A stretch of DNA of 64,000 nucleotides from contig JBBCGR010000003.1 of the NCBI GenBank assembly GCA_037201625.1, forward strand, positions 1,984,001 through 2,048,000, read 5' to 3'. Position numbers and translations under genes: made by a program. How positions within the stretch are numbered: position 1 is the stretch's first letter; each line of letters starts with the position of its first letter. Below are positions 1 through 8,519 of this stretch, piece by piece. Below the pieces are notes generated by a model. It had not been told where the DNA came from. It did no database searches and worked only from the letters and a program-made list of their open reading frames with translations. The stretch is from JAMXLO01 sp037201625. GTDB taxonomy: Bacteria > Pseudomonadota > Alphaproteobacteria > Acetobacterales > Acetobacteraceae.

Positions 1-785
1 GCCCTTCCTGCTGATCTGCATCGTGGTGCCGATCGTCGCCAGCGTGGCGCAGTACGGCATGCTGTTCTCCGCCCGAGGGCATCAAGCCATCGCTGAAGAA
101 GATGAACCCGGGCGGCTACCTCAAGAAGACGTTCGGTCTCCAGAACCTCGTCGAGTTCCTGAAATCGCTGATCAAGATCGCCATCCTCAGCATCGTCATC
201 GTGATCATCCTGCGCGACGGGATGCAGGCGATCATCCGTGCGCCAGCCTGCGGACTTGGCTGCCTCGCGGAGGTGGTCGGCGTACTCTTGCAGCAGCTTG
301 CGATCTGGGCGGCCGGTCCGTTCATCATCGTGGCCGCCGTGGACTTCGGCTACCAGAAGTGGAATTTCATGAAGAAGAACAAGATGACCAAGGACGAGGT
401 GAAGAGGGAATACAAGGAGAGCGAGGGCGATCCGATCATCAAGGGGGCAGCGCAAGCAGTTGCACCAGCAGATGATCATGGAGGGTCAGGTTGACCGCTC
501 GCGCAAGGCCACCGTCCTGGTCACCAATCCGACACACGTTGCGGTTGCGATCTACTACCGCCAGGGCGAAACGCCGCTGCCGATCGTCACCGCCGTGGCA
601 CCGACCTGCTGGCGCGCCGTATGATCGAGGCAGCGACCCAGGCCGGTGTCCCCGTGATGCAGAACGTTCCCCTGGCGCATGGCTTGCTTGAGAACGCGAC
701 GGTGGACGAATATATTCCCTCGGAACTGATCGAACCCTTCGCCGAAGTATTGCGCGCGTTACGCGATCTCGCGGTGGCGGAGTAA
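1..785 (+). pseudogene. sctU: Type III secretion export-gate switch SctU (YscU/EscU family), 5'-incomplete and frameshifted
   Basis: SctU is the inner-membrane switch protein of the type III export gate; it cleaves itself at an NPTH motif to change substrate specificity. Transmembrane helices, the linker and the NPTH motif (bases 526-537) are all readable, but only by changing frame three times: one extra base near 73-79 (C run), one extra base in the G run at 444-448, and one missing G near 597-600. Joined together the pieces give a continuous family-like protein ending at the TAA at 783. The N-terminus lies before the window. All three indels fall in short homopolymers, so sequencing or assembly error is as likely as true decay; if real, export would be abolished. 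Family identity is secure, gene status is not. Confidence 0.85.
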
Positions 786-828
786 GTCACGGGCAGCAGC
801 CGCTGGGGCGAGACGGACAACCTCCCGC

Positions 829-1979
829 ATGTCGGATCGGATAGAGAGTGTATCGACCCATTTTCGGCTTCCGGACGGCCAGGTGCCGGACGGTGCCCGG
901 GACATGCGCGGCAACTGGCAGGGCGAGTCGGTCGAGGTGGCGTCGCGCGACGCCCGCTCGCTGCTGGACGATGCGAAGGAGGAACTCAGCTTCGCGATGT
1001 CCGAGGAGATGGAGGCCAAGGACCTCAAGGAGCGGTCCGTCGACGAAGGCCGCTACAGCGACCGGGTCAACGAGATAGAGGGCGTCTGGAAGTTTCAGGA
1101 GGAGCTGCTCCCGACCTCGACCTCGAGGCGCTGCGGGAGCTGTTCGAGGAATTGCTGGCCGATCCGGTCGCGTCCCTGGCCGATCCGGTCGCGTCCGAGG
1201 ACGATATCCTGCGGATGGTGGGCGAGCGGTTCGGCGACCCAACCCACGCCGATGTGGCGATGGACGGGCTGGAGAAGGCGCTGCACCTCGCCGGCCGCGA
1301 CGAACTGGCGGACCGTGTCACCGGGGCGCGCGCGCGCTTCCAGGCGGAGCAAGGCCCCGCGATCCGCGCCGGCCTGAACGTCACCGGGGCCGCGTTCGAG
1401 ATCGCCGCCGGCGACAAGGCGGCGGCCGGCGAATTGCGCGACCTCTATCGGGCCACCGTGTTCGGCAAGCCGGGACCGGCCGGCCTCTATAGGGGCATGA
1501 TCGGGCAGTTCGGCGTCGAGGGTTTCACCGACCGGCTGCGCTTCCTGACCCATGCGGCGGGCGACGACCTGGCGGCGGAAGGCCCCTCCGTCGATCCAGC
1601 CCGCCTGCAGGAACTGATCCGCGACCTGTCCACCCTGCGCGTGCTCGACACCGTGCATGAACGGTGCACCGAGTTGGCCAACCGGCTGGACCGGCAGAAC
1701 CAGGTGAGGCTGGCGCCCACGGACGTGTTGCAGGCCCTGCTGCCGCTGACCGAGGAGACGGTGAACGGTCCCTCCAAGATCCTCGCCGTGCCGGAGAAGC
1801 TCGACATCCCCGCCTCGCGCCTGGACGCGCAGATCACCCTGTTGCGCGAGGCTCGCGAGGTGATGACCATCATGCCGGTGGCGATCTATCGTGACATGGA
1901 TGCGCGCGCCGCATTGTTGCGCGGCATGCAGGAGGCGATGGACATCACGATCGAACGCGAGGAAGAACAGGCGGTATGA
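829..1979 (+). pseudogene. sctW: Type III secretion gatekeeper SctW (YopN-TyeA fusion type), one frameshift
   Basis: SctW caps the export apparatus and delays effector secretion until host contact. The reading frame starts at the ATG at 829 and must shift by one missing base at about 1111-1113 to continue to the TGA at 1979; corrected, the protein is about 383 residues with a charged helical N-terminal half and a TyeA-like C-terminus. A perfect 21-bp tandem duplication (1155-1175, 1176-1196) repeats the peptide LADPVAS. Its stop overlaps the next start (ATGA), and it sits where yopN-tyeA lie in Yersinia. The indel lies in a C/G-rich run and may be a sequencing error. The assignment rests on order plus sequence character. 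Confidence 0.75.
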
Positions 1980-2341
1980 GTGCCGAAGCCGCCGTGCAGG
2001 AACTGTGTGCCGCCATCGGCGTGCGGGCCGGCGAACTGCCGCTGGTGCTGCGCTTCGAGCGGTCCGGCGAGTTGCACATCGAGCGCCAGGACGGCGGCAT
2101 CGTGATCTACCTGGCGCGCCAGGTGCCGGAGTATCGCACGGGCGTCGCGGCCGCGGCGCTTCGGCTGGTGCATCCCGACCGTGGCTTGCCCTTCACGGTG
2201 AAGGCGGCATTCCGCGGCGAGGAGACGCTGGTGCTGCTGGTGCGCATCGCGGAAGAACACGTCGACGTGCCGATGCTCGATTCTGTCATGCACCTGCTGA
2301 CCCGGCTTGCCGACGAAGCCGAAGCGGCCGGCCGGACCTGA
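1976..2341 (+). CDS. SycN-like type III secretion chaperone
   Basis: This 121-residue protein has the size and layout of SycN (about 123 residues), the class I chaperone subunit that with a partner holds the YopN gatekeeper for export. By eye it shares with SycN the run from an LGV/IGV start through a GELHIERQ-like strand, an I/L-Y/W-LAR strand, a basic middle and a helical LL-x-RL end. It overlaps sctW by ATGA and is followed after 5 bases by sctX, exactly the sycN position in the Yersinia virA operon. No second chaperone gene (SycB/YscB type) is visible in the window. Function is inferred from order and this similarity. Confidence 0.7.
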   Translation: MSAEAAVQELCAAIGVRAGELPLVLRFERSGELHIERQDGGIVIYLARQVPEYRTGVAAAALRLVHPDRGLPFTVKAAFRGEETLVLLVRIAEEHVDVPMLDSVMHLLTRLADEAEAAGRT

Positions 2342-2346
2342 CGACG

Positions 2347-2736
2347 ATGGCACGCATCGGCGATCCATTGCTGCGGTTCGACATCGGCATCAGCACGGTC
2401 CGCCGCGCGGACGAGATCCATCGCCTGCCGGACGAGGGCGTGGCGCCGGCGATAGACACGCGGCCGACCCAGTTGCTCGATGCGCTGTATGACACGCCGA
2501 CCTTCGACGAACGTATCCTCGCGGCGGTGGCGCCCGAGATCTCCGACCCCGCCGTGCTCGATCCGTCGGTCTATGCCGCGGCGCTGCGCGATGCGCGCCA
2601 GGCCATGGCGGAACTCGCCGACGCCGGCCCCGAGACCGACCGTGCCGTGTTCGCCGAAGCGCTCGCCGTGCTGGATGAGGCGCAGGACGTCCGCGTGATC
2701 CTGGATACCGCGACGCTGCTGCTGATGCGGGCATGA
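2347..2736 (+). CDS. sctX: Type III secretion protein SctX (YscX family)
   Basis: A 129-residue protein matching YscX in size (about 122 residues), in position, and in its LPDEG followed by a P-x-L-x-x-LY-x-T pattern and its helical C-terminus with a conserved D-x-x-x-I-L stretch. In the Ysc family SctX binds SctY and SctV and is needed for secretion of early substrates; it is itself exported. The gene begins with ATG five bases after the chaperone stop and overlaps sctY by ATGA. SctX and SctY are known only from Ysc-type systems, so the gene also classifies the locus. I rely on visual resemblance plus gene order. Confidence 0.75.
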   Translation: MARIGDPLLRFDIGISTVRRADEIHRLPDEGVAPAIDTRPTQLLDALYDTPTFDERILAAVAPEISDPAVLDPSVYAAALRDARQAMAELADAGPETDRAVFAEALAVLDEAQDVRVILDTATLLLMRA

Positions 2737-3116
2737 GCGGGGCGCTGGACGTGGCAGTCGAACCGCGCACCCGCGATGCGCTGGCGGTGCTGGCGTATAT
2801 CTACCTTCAGTTCGACCGCGCCGGCGATGCGGCTGCGCTGTTCGCCGCCCTAGCCCGCATCGACCGTGATCCCACCTGGGCGGAATGCGGGCGATGCCTC
2901 GCGCTGGTCATGGCCGGCCGCAATGCGGAAGCGCGCGAGGCAGCGACCCGCCTGTTGCAAGCACCGGTTGACGACACGCGGCGCTGCCACCTGCTGCGCA
3001 TCCTGGCGCGCGCATGCTGGAACCTCGGACTGGCCGAGGAGGCGCGAATCCACCAGCAGGCGGTGAAGAAGTTGCTGGCGGTCACCGTCATGCGCAGGAC
3101 GCCGACCGGACGATGA
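2733..3116 (+). CDS. sctY: Type III secretion chaperone SctY (YscY family, TPR)
   Basis: A 127-residue all-helical protein with three TPR-like helix pairs (LAYIYLQFDRAGDAAALF near residues 19-37, then two more with A-x-x-A-x-x-LL spacing). YscY is a TPR-fold chaperone of SctX and contacts the SctV nonamer. The start overlaps sctX and the stop overlaps sctV, both by ATGA, implying translational coupling of X, Y and V, whose products work as a complex. The C-terminal tail is basic. Confidence 0.75.
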   Translation: MSGALDVAVEPRTRDALAVLAYIYLQFDRAGDAAALFAALARIDRDPTWAECGRCLALVMAGRNAEAREAATRLLQAPVDDTRRCHLLRILARACWNLGLAEEARIHQQAVKKLLAVTVMRRTPTGR

Positions 3117-5212
3117 TCTGGGTGCGCAAGATCGGCGCGATGCTGGCGGGCCGCAACGACCTGATCCTGGCGGTGCTGCTGATCGCGATCATCTTCATGA
3201 TGATCCTGCCGCTGCCGACGCATCTGCTGGAATTCCTCCAGGCGCTCAATCTCGGCATCTCGGCGATCCTGCTGATGGTGGCGGTCTACATCAAGTCGCC
3301 ACTGTCCTTCGTGTCGTTCCCCTCGCTGCTGCTGCTGACCACGCTGTTTCGCCTCGCGCTCACCATCGCCGCGACACGGCTGATCCTGATCGACGGCTAT
3401 GCCGGCGCCATCATCGAGACCTTCGGCAACTTCGTCGTCGCCGGAAACCTCGTGGTCGGTGCAGTGATCTTCCTGATCATCACCATCGTGCAGTTCGTCG
3501 TGATCACCAAAGGCTCGGAGCGCGTGGCGGAGGTCGCGGCGCGCTTTTCGCTGGACGCGATGCCGGGCAAGCAGATGAGCATCGACGGCGACATGCGCGC
3601 CGGCACGATCGACATGGCGGAGGCGCGCCGCCGCCGCGGCATGGTGGAGAAGGAAAGCCAGCTCTACGGCGCCATGGACGGCGCCATGAAGTTCGTGAAG
3701 GGCGATGCGATCGCCGGCCTGATCTGCATCGCGGTGAACATCCTGGGCGGCATCGCCATCGGCTCGTTCCAGAAGGGCATGCCGCTGGCCGAGGCGGGCA
3801 CTGTCTATTCGATCCTGACGATCGGCGACGGCCTGGTGGGGCAGATTCCGGCGCTGTTCACCTCGATCACCGCCGGCTTCATCGTGACGCGCGTCAGCAA
3901 CGAGGACACCGGTTCCAATCTGGGCGACGAGATCGGCGGGGAGGTCACTGCGCAGCCGAAGGCGCTGATGGTCGGCGCGGTCATCATGGTGATCTTCGCG
4001 ATGATCCCGGGCTTCCCGTGGTTCATCTTCCTGCCGCTCGCGGCGCTGGCCGGCGGCGGCGGCTACATGATGCACCGTGCCGCCACGCGTCCCCCCGCGA
4101 CACCCGATCCGTATTCCTCGGCCGGTGTGCCGGCAGTAGTCTCCGGCGGCGGCGTTGCCGCACCCCGCAAGCCGGCCTCGGGCGACGCCGATGAATTCTC
4201 GCTGACCGTTCCGCTGATGGTGGACGTCGGCACCGACATCCAGACGGTCATCCGGCCCGAAGTGCTGAACGAGGAACTGGCCTCGGTACGCCGCGCGCTC
4301 TATTACGACCTGGGCGTGCCGTTCCCGGGCATCAGCCTGCGCCTGAACGAGCATGTGAAGGGCGGCGCCTACAGCATCCTGATCCAGGAGGTGCCGTGCG
4401 GCGAGGGACAGCTCCACGCGCAATACGTCCTGGCGCGCGAGACGCCGGAGAACCTCGACCTGGTGGGCATCCCCTACACCAAGGAAAAGGCGTTCCTGCC
4501 GCGCGTCGACACCATCTGGGTGGACGTGGCGCATCGCGAGGCGATGCGGGGCGCGTCGATCCCGTTCATGGAACCGGTGCAGATCCTCAGCTACCACATC
4601 GCCCATGTGCTGCGCCGCTACGCCGACGAATTCATCGGCATCCAGGAGACGCGCTTCCTGCTGTCGCGCATGGAGGACCGGTTCCCCGAACTGGTGAAAG
4701 AGGTGCAGCGCGTCGTGCCGCTGCAGAAGACGTCGGAGATCTTCCAGCGGCTGGTGTCGGAAGGCGTGTCGGTGCGCAACATGCGTACCATCCTGACCGC
4801 GCTGATCGACTGGGGGCAGAAGGAGAAAGACACCGTCCTGCTCACCGAATACGTGCGCGGCGCGCTGAAGCGGCAGATCTGCTACCGTTACTCCAGCGGC
4901 ATGAACATCCTGCCCGCCTACGTGCTGACGCCGGAACTCGAGGACACCGTTCGCAACGCGATCCGGCAGACCTCGGCCGGCAGCTATCTGGCGCTCGATC
5001 CGCGCATCACCAAGCAGATCGTCGACAAGGTGCGCAAGGCGATGGGCGACGTCGCGCGCCAGCCGCGCAAGCCGGTGCTGCTCACCTCGATGGATATCCG
5101 CCGCTACATGCGGAAGATCATCGAGGTGGAATGCGCTGACCTGCCGGTGCTGTCCTACCAGGAACTCACGACCGAGATTGCGGTACAGCCTTTGGCGAAG
5201 GTCGCGCTGTGA
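3113..5212 (+). CDS. sctV: Type III secretion export gate protein SctV (LcrD/FlhA family)
   Basis: A 699-residue, full-length FHIPEP-family protein. The N-terminal 310 or so residues carry the predicted membrane helices (first at about 17-37) and the family signature around RFSLDAMPGKQMSIDGDM. A proline-rich linker at about 320-360 leads to the cytoplasmic nonamer-forming domain. SctV forms the ring that takes substrates and couples export to the proton gradient. The start is the ATG in the ATGA overlap with sctY; an in-frame upstream extension exists but would bury sctY. Unlike sctU and sctW this frame is intact. Ysc-type rather than flagellar identity follows from its sctX-sctY neighbours. 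Confidence 0.95.
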   Translation: MIWVRKIGAMLAGRNDLILAVLLIAIIFMMILPLPTHLLEFLQALNLGISAILLMVAVYIKSPLSFVSFPSLLLLTTLFRLALTIAATRLILIDGYAGAIIETFGNFVVAGNLVVGAVIFLIITIVQFVVITKGSERVAEVAARFSLDAMPGKQMSIDGDMRAGTIDMAEARRRRGMVEKESQLYGAMDGAMKFVKGDAIAGLICIAVNILGGIAIGSFQKGMPLAEAGTVYSILTIGDGLVGQIPALFTSITAGFIVTRVSNEDTGSNLGDEIGGEVTAQPKALMVGAVIMVIFAMIPGFPWFIFLPLAALAGGGGYMMHRAATRPPATPDPYSSAGVPAVVSGGGVAAPRKPASGDADEFSLTVPLMVDVGTDIQTVIRPEVLNEELASVRRALYYDLGVPFPGISLRLNEHVKGGAYSILIQEVPCGEGQLHAQYVLARETPENLDLVGIPYTKEKAFLPRVDTIWVDVAHREAMRGASIPFMEPVQILSYHIAHVLRRYADEFIGIQETRFLLSRMEDRFPELVKEVQRVVPLQKTSEIFQRLVSEGVSVRNMRTILTALIDWGQKEKDTVLLTEYVRGALKRQICYRYSSGMNILPAYVLTPELEDTVRNAIRQTSAGSYLALDPRITKQIVDKVRKAMGDVARQPRKPVLLTSMDIRRYMRKIIEVECADLPVLSYQELTTEIAVQPLAKVAL

Positions 5213-6624
5213 TGGCGGATGACGTCACCAGTGTCGTGAGCGGCCGCCGTACCACCGGGGCGCGGCCGCTGCTGCACGTGGTGTCCGGACCGAACCAGGG
5301 TGCGGAGGCGCCACTGGATGATGGCGCCTGGATCATCGGCGCTGGTGCGGGCGCGGATCTGACCTTCGCCGAACCGGCGCTGGCGGAGACGCATCTCCGC
5401 ATCGTGGTCGCCGGCGGCAAATGCCGCATCGTTGCGATGGCCGATGGCGTCCGGTTGGGCAACGAGGCATTGCCGGTGGGTGCGGAACGTGACCTGGCGG
5501 CACTGCGGCCGGTGGCGATCGGCGATACGGTGTTCGCCATCGGACCCGCCGGCAGCGACTGGTCCGCCGTGGCGCAGGCTGCTCCGGCCCCCGCTGCGGT
5601 ACTGGACCCTGCGCTGGCCCCGGCGGTACCCGGCCCCGCGACCGAAGCACAGCCCGCGGCGCCTGCCCCGGACCCGGTGGCCGACGTACAGGTGGCGGCC
5701 TCTGACAGATTATCCGTCGTCCCGCCACGGCGCGCGCGACTGGTCCTGCCGGTCGTTGCCCTCGCCGTCGTCGTGCTCGCCGTGGCCGGGCTGGCGTGGC
5801 TGGTCTCGGGCAGGCCGCCCGAGGCTCCTGCGCAGGCGCCCGACCCATTGCAGCAGGCACGCGCGGTGCTTGCTGAACTGCACCTCGACGATCTCGCCAC
5901 CAGCCTGGTCAAAGGCCGTGTCGTCATCAGTGGCTATGCCGCGACCGACGAGCAGGTGGCACGGTTAGTGGAGACGCTGAAGCGGCAGGGGGTGGATGCC
6001 GATACCCAGGTGATGTCGCAGACCGCGCTGCTCGACATGGTCACCACGGTGTTGAAGGCCTTCGGCATCGACGGCGCCGTGCAGGCCGACGGCCCGGGAC
6101 GCATCATCCTGACGGGCTACGCCGAGGACGGCACGCGGGTGGACGCACTGCTGCAGCGCCTGAAGACCGACGTGGCCGGATTGCGCGGCACCACCAACCG
6201 GATCGTGACGCCGGAGCGGGCGCGCACGTCGCTGGAGCAGGCGATCGCCGCGGCCAACCTGTCCGATGTCGTCAAGCTCACGCAGATGCCGCGCGCGATC
6301 AAGGCGGCGGGCTTTCTGGATCGGCCGCGGGCGGCACGCTGGGCTGCGGTGGAGGAGCGGTTCCGTAAGGAATTCGGCGACCGCATCCGTCTGGAGACCC
6401 AGTTCGTCACCGTCGCCGCCGCCACGCCGCGCGGCGTGCGGCTCGGCAAGGACCCGTTCGTCATCCTCGACGACGGCAGCCGCGTCGGCATCGGCGACAT
6501 GCTGGGCGGCGCGGGCCGCATCGTTGCGATCGACGCTGCGAAGGTCAGGGTCAGGACCGCCTCGGGTGACGTGGACCTGCCGTATGCACAGACGCCAAAC
6601 TGGATCTTGGAGGACAAGCCGTGA
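5212..6624 (+). CDS. sctD: Type III secretion inner-membrane ring protein SctD (YscD family)
   Basis: A 470-residue single-pass protein: an N-terminal FHA-like cytoplasmic domain (about 15-112), an Ala/Pro-rich linker (120-160), one membrane helix (about 175-198), and periplasmic ring-building modules with BON-like repeats (for example VVISGYA and IILTGYA strands). This is the YscD/EscD layout; the protein forms the outer of the two inner-membrane rings. The ATG at 5212 overlaps the sctV stop by one base (TGATG); a GTG one codon earlier is also possible. The 3' end overlaps the next gene by four bases. Confidence 0.9.
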   Translation: MADDVTSVVSGRRTTGARPLLHVVSGPNQGAEAPLDDGAWIIGAGAGADLTFAEPALAETHLRIVVAGGKCRIVAMADGVRLGNEALPVGAERDLAALRPVAIGDTVFAIGPAGSDWSAVAQAAPAPAAVLDPALAPAVPGPATEAQPAAPAPDPVADVQVAASDRLSVVPPRRARLVLPVVALAVVVLAVAGLAWLVSGRPPEAPAQAPDPLQQARAVLAELHLDDLATSLVKGRVVISGYAATDEQVARLVETLKRQGVDADTQVMSQTALLDMVTTVLKAFGIDGAVQADGPGRIILTGYAEDGTRVDALLQRLKTDVAGLRGTTNRIVTPERARTSLEQAIAAANLSDVVKLTQMPRAIKAAGFLDRPRAARWAAVEERFRKEFGDRIRLETQFVTVAAATPRGVRLGKDPFVILDDGSRVGIGDMLGGAGRIVAIDAAKVRVRTASGDVDLPYAQTPNWILEDKP

Positions 6625-6863
6625 GCGAGACCACCGCGCTGTTCGACATTCAGGATCGCCTGGCCGCCGACAAGGACGGCAGCGCACGGCGGTCGCTTGA
6701 GGCCGAACTGGCCACACTGCGCCAGACGCTGAAGCGCAGGCTCGATGCCGGTGCGCCGCCCGATGAATTCCGCAAGCTCACCACGCTGCTGGACGCCGCC
6801 ACGGCGGCCGGCGAAGTCGTTGCAAATACCTGGAAAATGTATCATATCCGCGAAGGCGCGTAG
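6621..6863 (+). CDS. YscE/SsaE-like needle co-chaperone
   Basis: An 80-residue helical hairpin protein. It sits directly between sctD and the needle gene sctF, the yscE position in the Yersinia yscD-E-F order. Length and pattern (leucine-rich first helix, a GAPPDEFRKL turn, then an Ala-rich second helix ending in W) fit the YscE/SsaE family, which with a YscG-type TPR partner keeps needle subunits monomeric in the cytoplasm. No YscG homologue is present in the window. The start overlaps sctD by ATGA-type coupling. Confidence 0.65.
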   Translation: MSETTALFDIQDRLAADKDGSARRSLEAELATLRQTLKRRLDAGAPPDEFRKLTTLLDAATAAGEVVANTWKMYHIREGA

Positions 6864-6878
6864 CGAAGGGCAGCATCC

Positions 6879-7109
6879 ATGTCGGGCGTCAGCTTCAATT
6901 CGGTCGGAAATGCTCTCAGCAACAACACGAATGCTGCGGGCAGCGCGCTGACGGACCGGATGAACAACAACTTCGACAGTTCCAATCCGACGCACATGAT
7001 GGATGCTATGCGGATGATGAACAACTGGTCGCTCGCGGTGAACCTCGAATCCTCCACCGTGAAGATGATCGCCGATACGCTCAAGGGCGTGGTGCAAAAG
7101 ATCGGCTGA
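6879..7109 (+). CDS. sctF: Type III secretion needle protein SctF
   Basis: A 76-residue helical protein with the needle-subunit signature: NPTHMMDAMRMMNN in the first helix, a short turn, then NLESSTVKMIADTLKGVVQK at the C-terminus, which aligns with the N-x-ESS-x-IKMI-x-D-x-L-x-G-I end of SsaG/YscF. It polymerises into the extracellular needle. It starts 15 bases after the YscE-like gene, with a purine-rich GAAGG upstream. It is the last secretion gene before the tRNA-Tyr boundary. No translocator or effector genes follow it here. Confidence 0.9.
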   Translation: MSGVSFNSVGNALSNNTNAAGSALTDRMNNNFDSSNPTHMMDAMRMMNNWSLAVNLESSTVKMIADTLKGVVQKIG

Positions 7110-7323
7110 TGCCGCAACGGCTGCGCCTGCGCGGCGCATAGCAGCACCGTACAGGCCCTGTGCGGAAGCCGGGACCAGAGCCTCTCCTGTCGACGGTGCG
7201 GCACGTGAAGCATGCAATGAAACGGCGAACGGTCGTGCGGCGGGCGACCGACGACACCGCGCGGCTGGCCGCACCGCCATCGCGGAACTCGCCGCAAGCG
7301 GCTGGGTTCGCAGAGGATTTCGC

Positions 7324-7409
7324 TGGTGGAGGGGGTTGGATTCGAACCAACGTAGGCGTGCGCCAACGGATTTACAGTCCGTCCCCTTTAGCCACTCGGG
7401 CACCCCTCC
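7324..7409 (-). tRNA. tRNA-Tyr (anticodon GTA)
   Basis: The minus strand folds into an 86-nt tRNA: acceptor GGAGGGG pairing with CCCCTCC, anticodon loop CTGTAAA giving GTA, a long variable arm typical of bacterial tRNA-Tyr, T loop GTTCGAATCC, and an encoded CCA at the 3' end (7324-7326). The 3' end faces the secretion locus. The 213 bases between sctF and this gene show no coding signal. Confidence 0.97.
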
Positions 7410-7478
7410 GCAGAACCGCGCCTCTATGGCCAAACACGGGCATTGTCAACGAAGCCGGCACGGGTCACACCCACCGGC

Positions 7479-8519
7479 ATGATGCAGCTCCCTCTCAGCC
7501 CCCTCGCCACGTATCGCACCGTCGAGATGCATACCGGGGGCGAGCCGGTGCGCATCATCATCGAAGGTTTCCCCGAGCCGCGCGGCGCCACGGTCCTCCA
7601 GCGCCGCGAGGATGCATCGGCCAGGCTCGACGTTCACCGGCGCCGCCTGATGCTCGAACCGCGCGGCCATGCCGAGATGTACGGTGCGCTTCCCGTGCCC
7701 GCCGCCGCGCCCGCCGCATTCGGCGTGCTGTTCATGCACCATTCCGGGTTCAGCACGATGTGCGGCCACGCCACGATCGCCCTGGGTCGCTGGGCCGTCA
7801 CCTCCGGGCGGGTCGCCTTGCGGGACGGCGGCGCGGAATTCGTCCTGGAATGTCCGTGCGGTCCCGTCACCGTCCAGGTGAGCGACGATGGCAGGTCGGT
7901 GGCATTCATCAGCGTCCCCGCCTTCGCCGCGGAACTCGATGCGCAGATCGAGGTGCCGGGGACCGGCCGCGTCACCTGCGACATCGGCTATGGCGGCGCG
8001 TTCTACGCCATCCTGCCGGCCTCCCGCCTCGGTCTCGACCTGCGCGAGACGCCGGTCGGGCAGCTTCGCGCCGCCGCCCTCAGCATCATGCGGGCGATCC
8101 GCGCGCGCGGCGCCGTGCAGCATCCCACCGAGCCGGAGCTGTCCTTCCTCTATAGTGCGATCCTGACCGACGACACACCGGTCGACGCGGACCGGCCCAG
8201 CCGCAACCTCTGCGTGTTTGGCGACGGGCAGATCGATCGCAGCGCCACCGGCAGCGGCGTCACGGCGCGGATGGCGGTGGATGCCGCGCGCGGCCTGATC
8301 GTGCCGGGAGCGGCGCGCAGCTTCGCCGGCGCCTCGGGGGTGCCTTTCCACGGTACGCTGCTGGCCGAGGAGCGGCTGGGGCCGCATCGCGCGTGGCGCG
8401 TCCGGGTGGCGGGGACCGCGTCGTTCAGCGGCACGGCGACCTGGGTGGTGGAGGACGGCCACGACCTGGCCGATGGCTTCGCGATCGAGGAGCACCTGCC
8501 GCTGCCGGCGTCAGGCTAA
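7479..8519 (+). CDS. Trans-3-hydroxy-L-proline dehydratase (proline racemase family)
   Basis: A 346-residue proline-racemase-fold protein. The first catalytic motif, STMCGHATIA, has Cys95; the second, DRSATGSGVTARMA, has Thr257 where racemases and epimerases have the second Cys. The Cys/Thr pair is the known mark of trans-3-hydroxy-L-proline dehydratase, which makes pyrroline-2-carboxylate, so this is preferred to proline racemase or 4-hydroxyproline epimerase. The ATG at 7479 is chosen over a TTG 12 codons upstream. The gene stands alone between tRNA-Tyr and the convergent lpxK, their stop codons overlapping. No transporter or pyrroline reductase is nearby. Confidence 0.85.
   Translation: MMQLPLSPLATYRTVEMHTGGEPVRIIIEGFPEPRGATVLQRREDASARLDVHRRRLMLEPRGHAEMYGALPVPAAAPAAFGVLFMHHSGFSTMCGHATIALGRWAVTSGRVALRDGGAEFVLECPCGPVTVQVSDDGRSVAFISVPAFAAELDAQIEVPGTGRVTCDIGYGGAFYAILPASRLGLDLRETPVGQLRAAALSIMRAIRARGAVQHPTEPELSFLYSAILTDDTPVDADRPSRNLCVFGDGQIDRSATGSGVTARMAVDAARGLIVPGAARSFAGASGVPFHGTLLAEERLGPHRAWRVRVAGTASFSGTATWVVEDGHDLADGFAIEEHLPLPASG

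Noticed and set aside
2807..4606. A 599-codon minus-strand open frame opposite sctV
   Set aside because: Antisense shadow; sctV has full family motifs on the plus strand.
7110..7323. A further secretion gene (YscG-like) after sctF
   Set aside because: No frame with TPR character or a ribosome site is present; the stretch looks non-coding.
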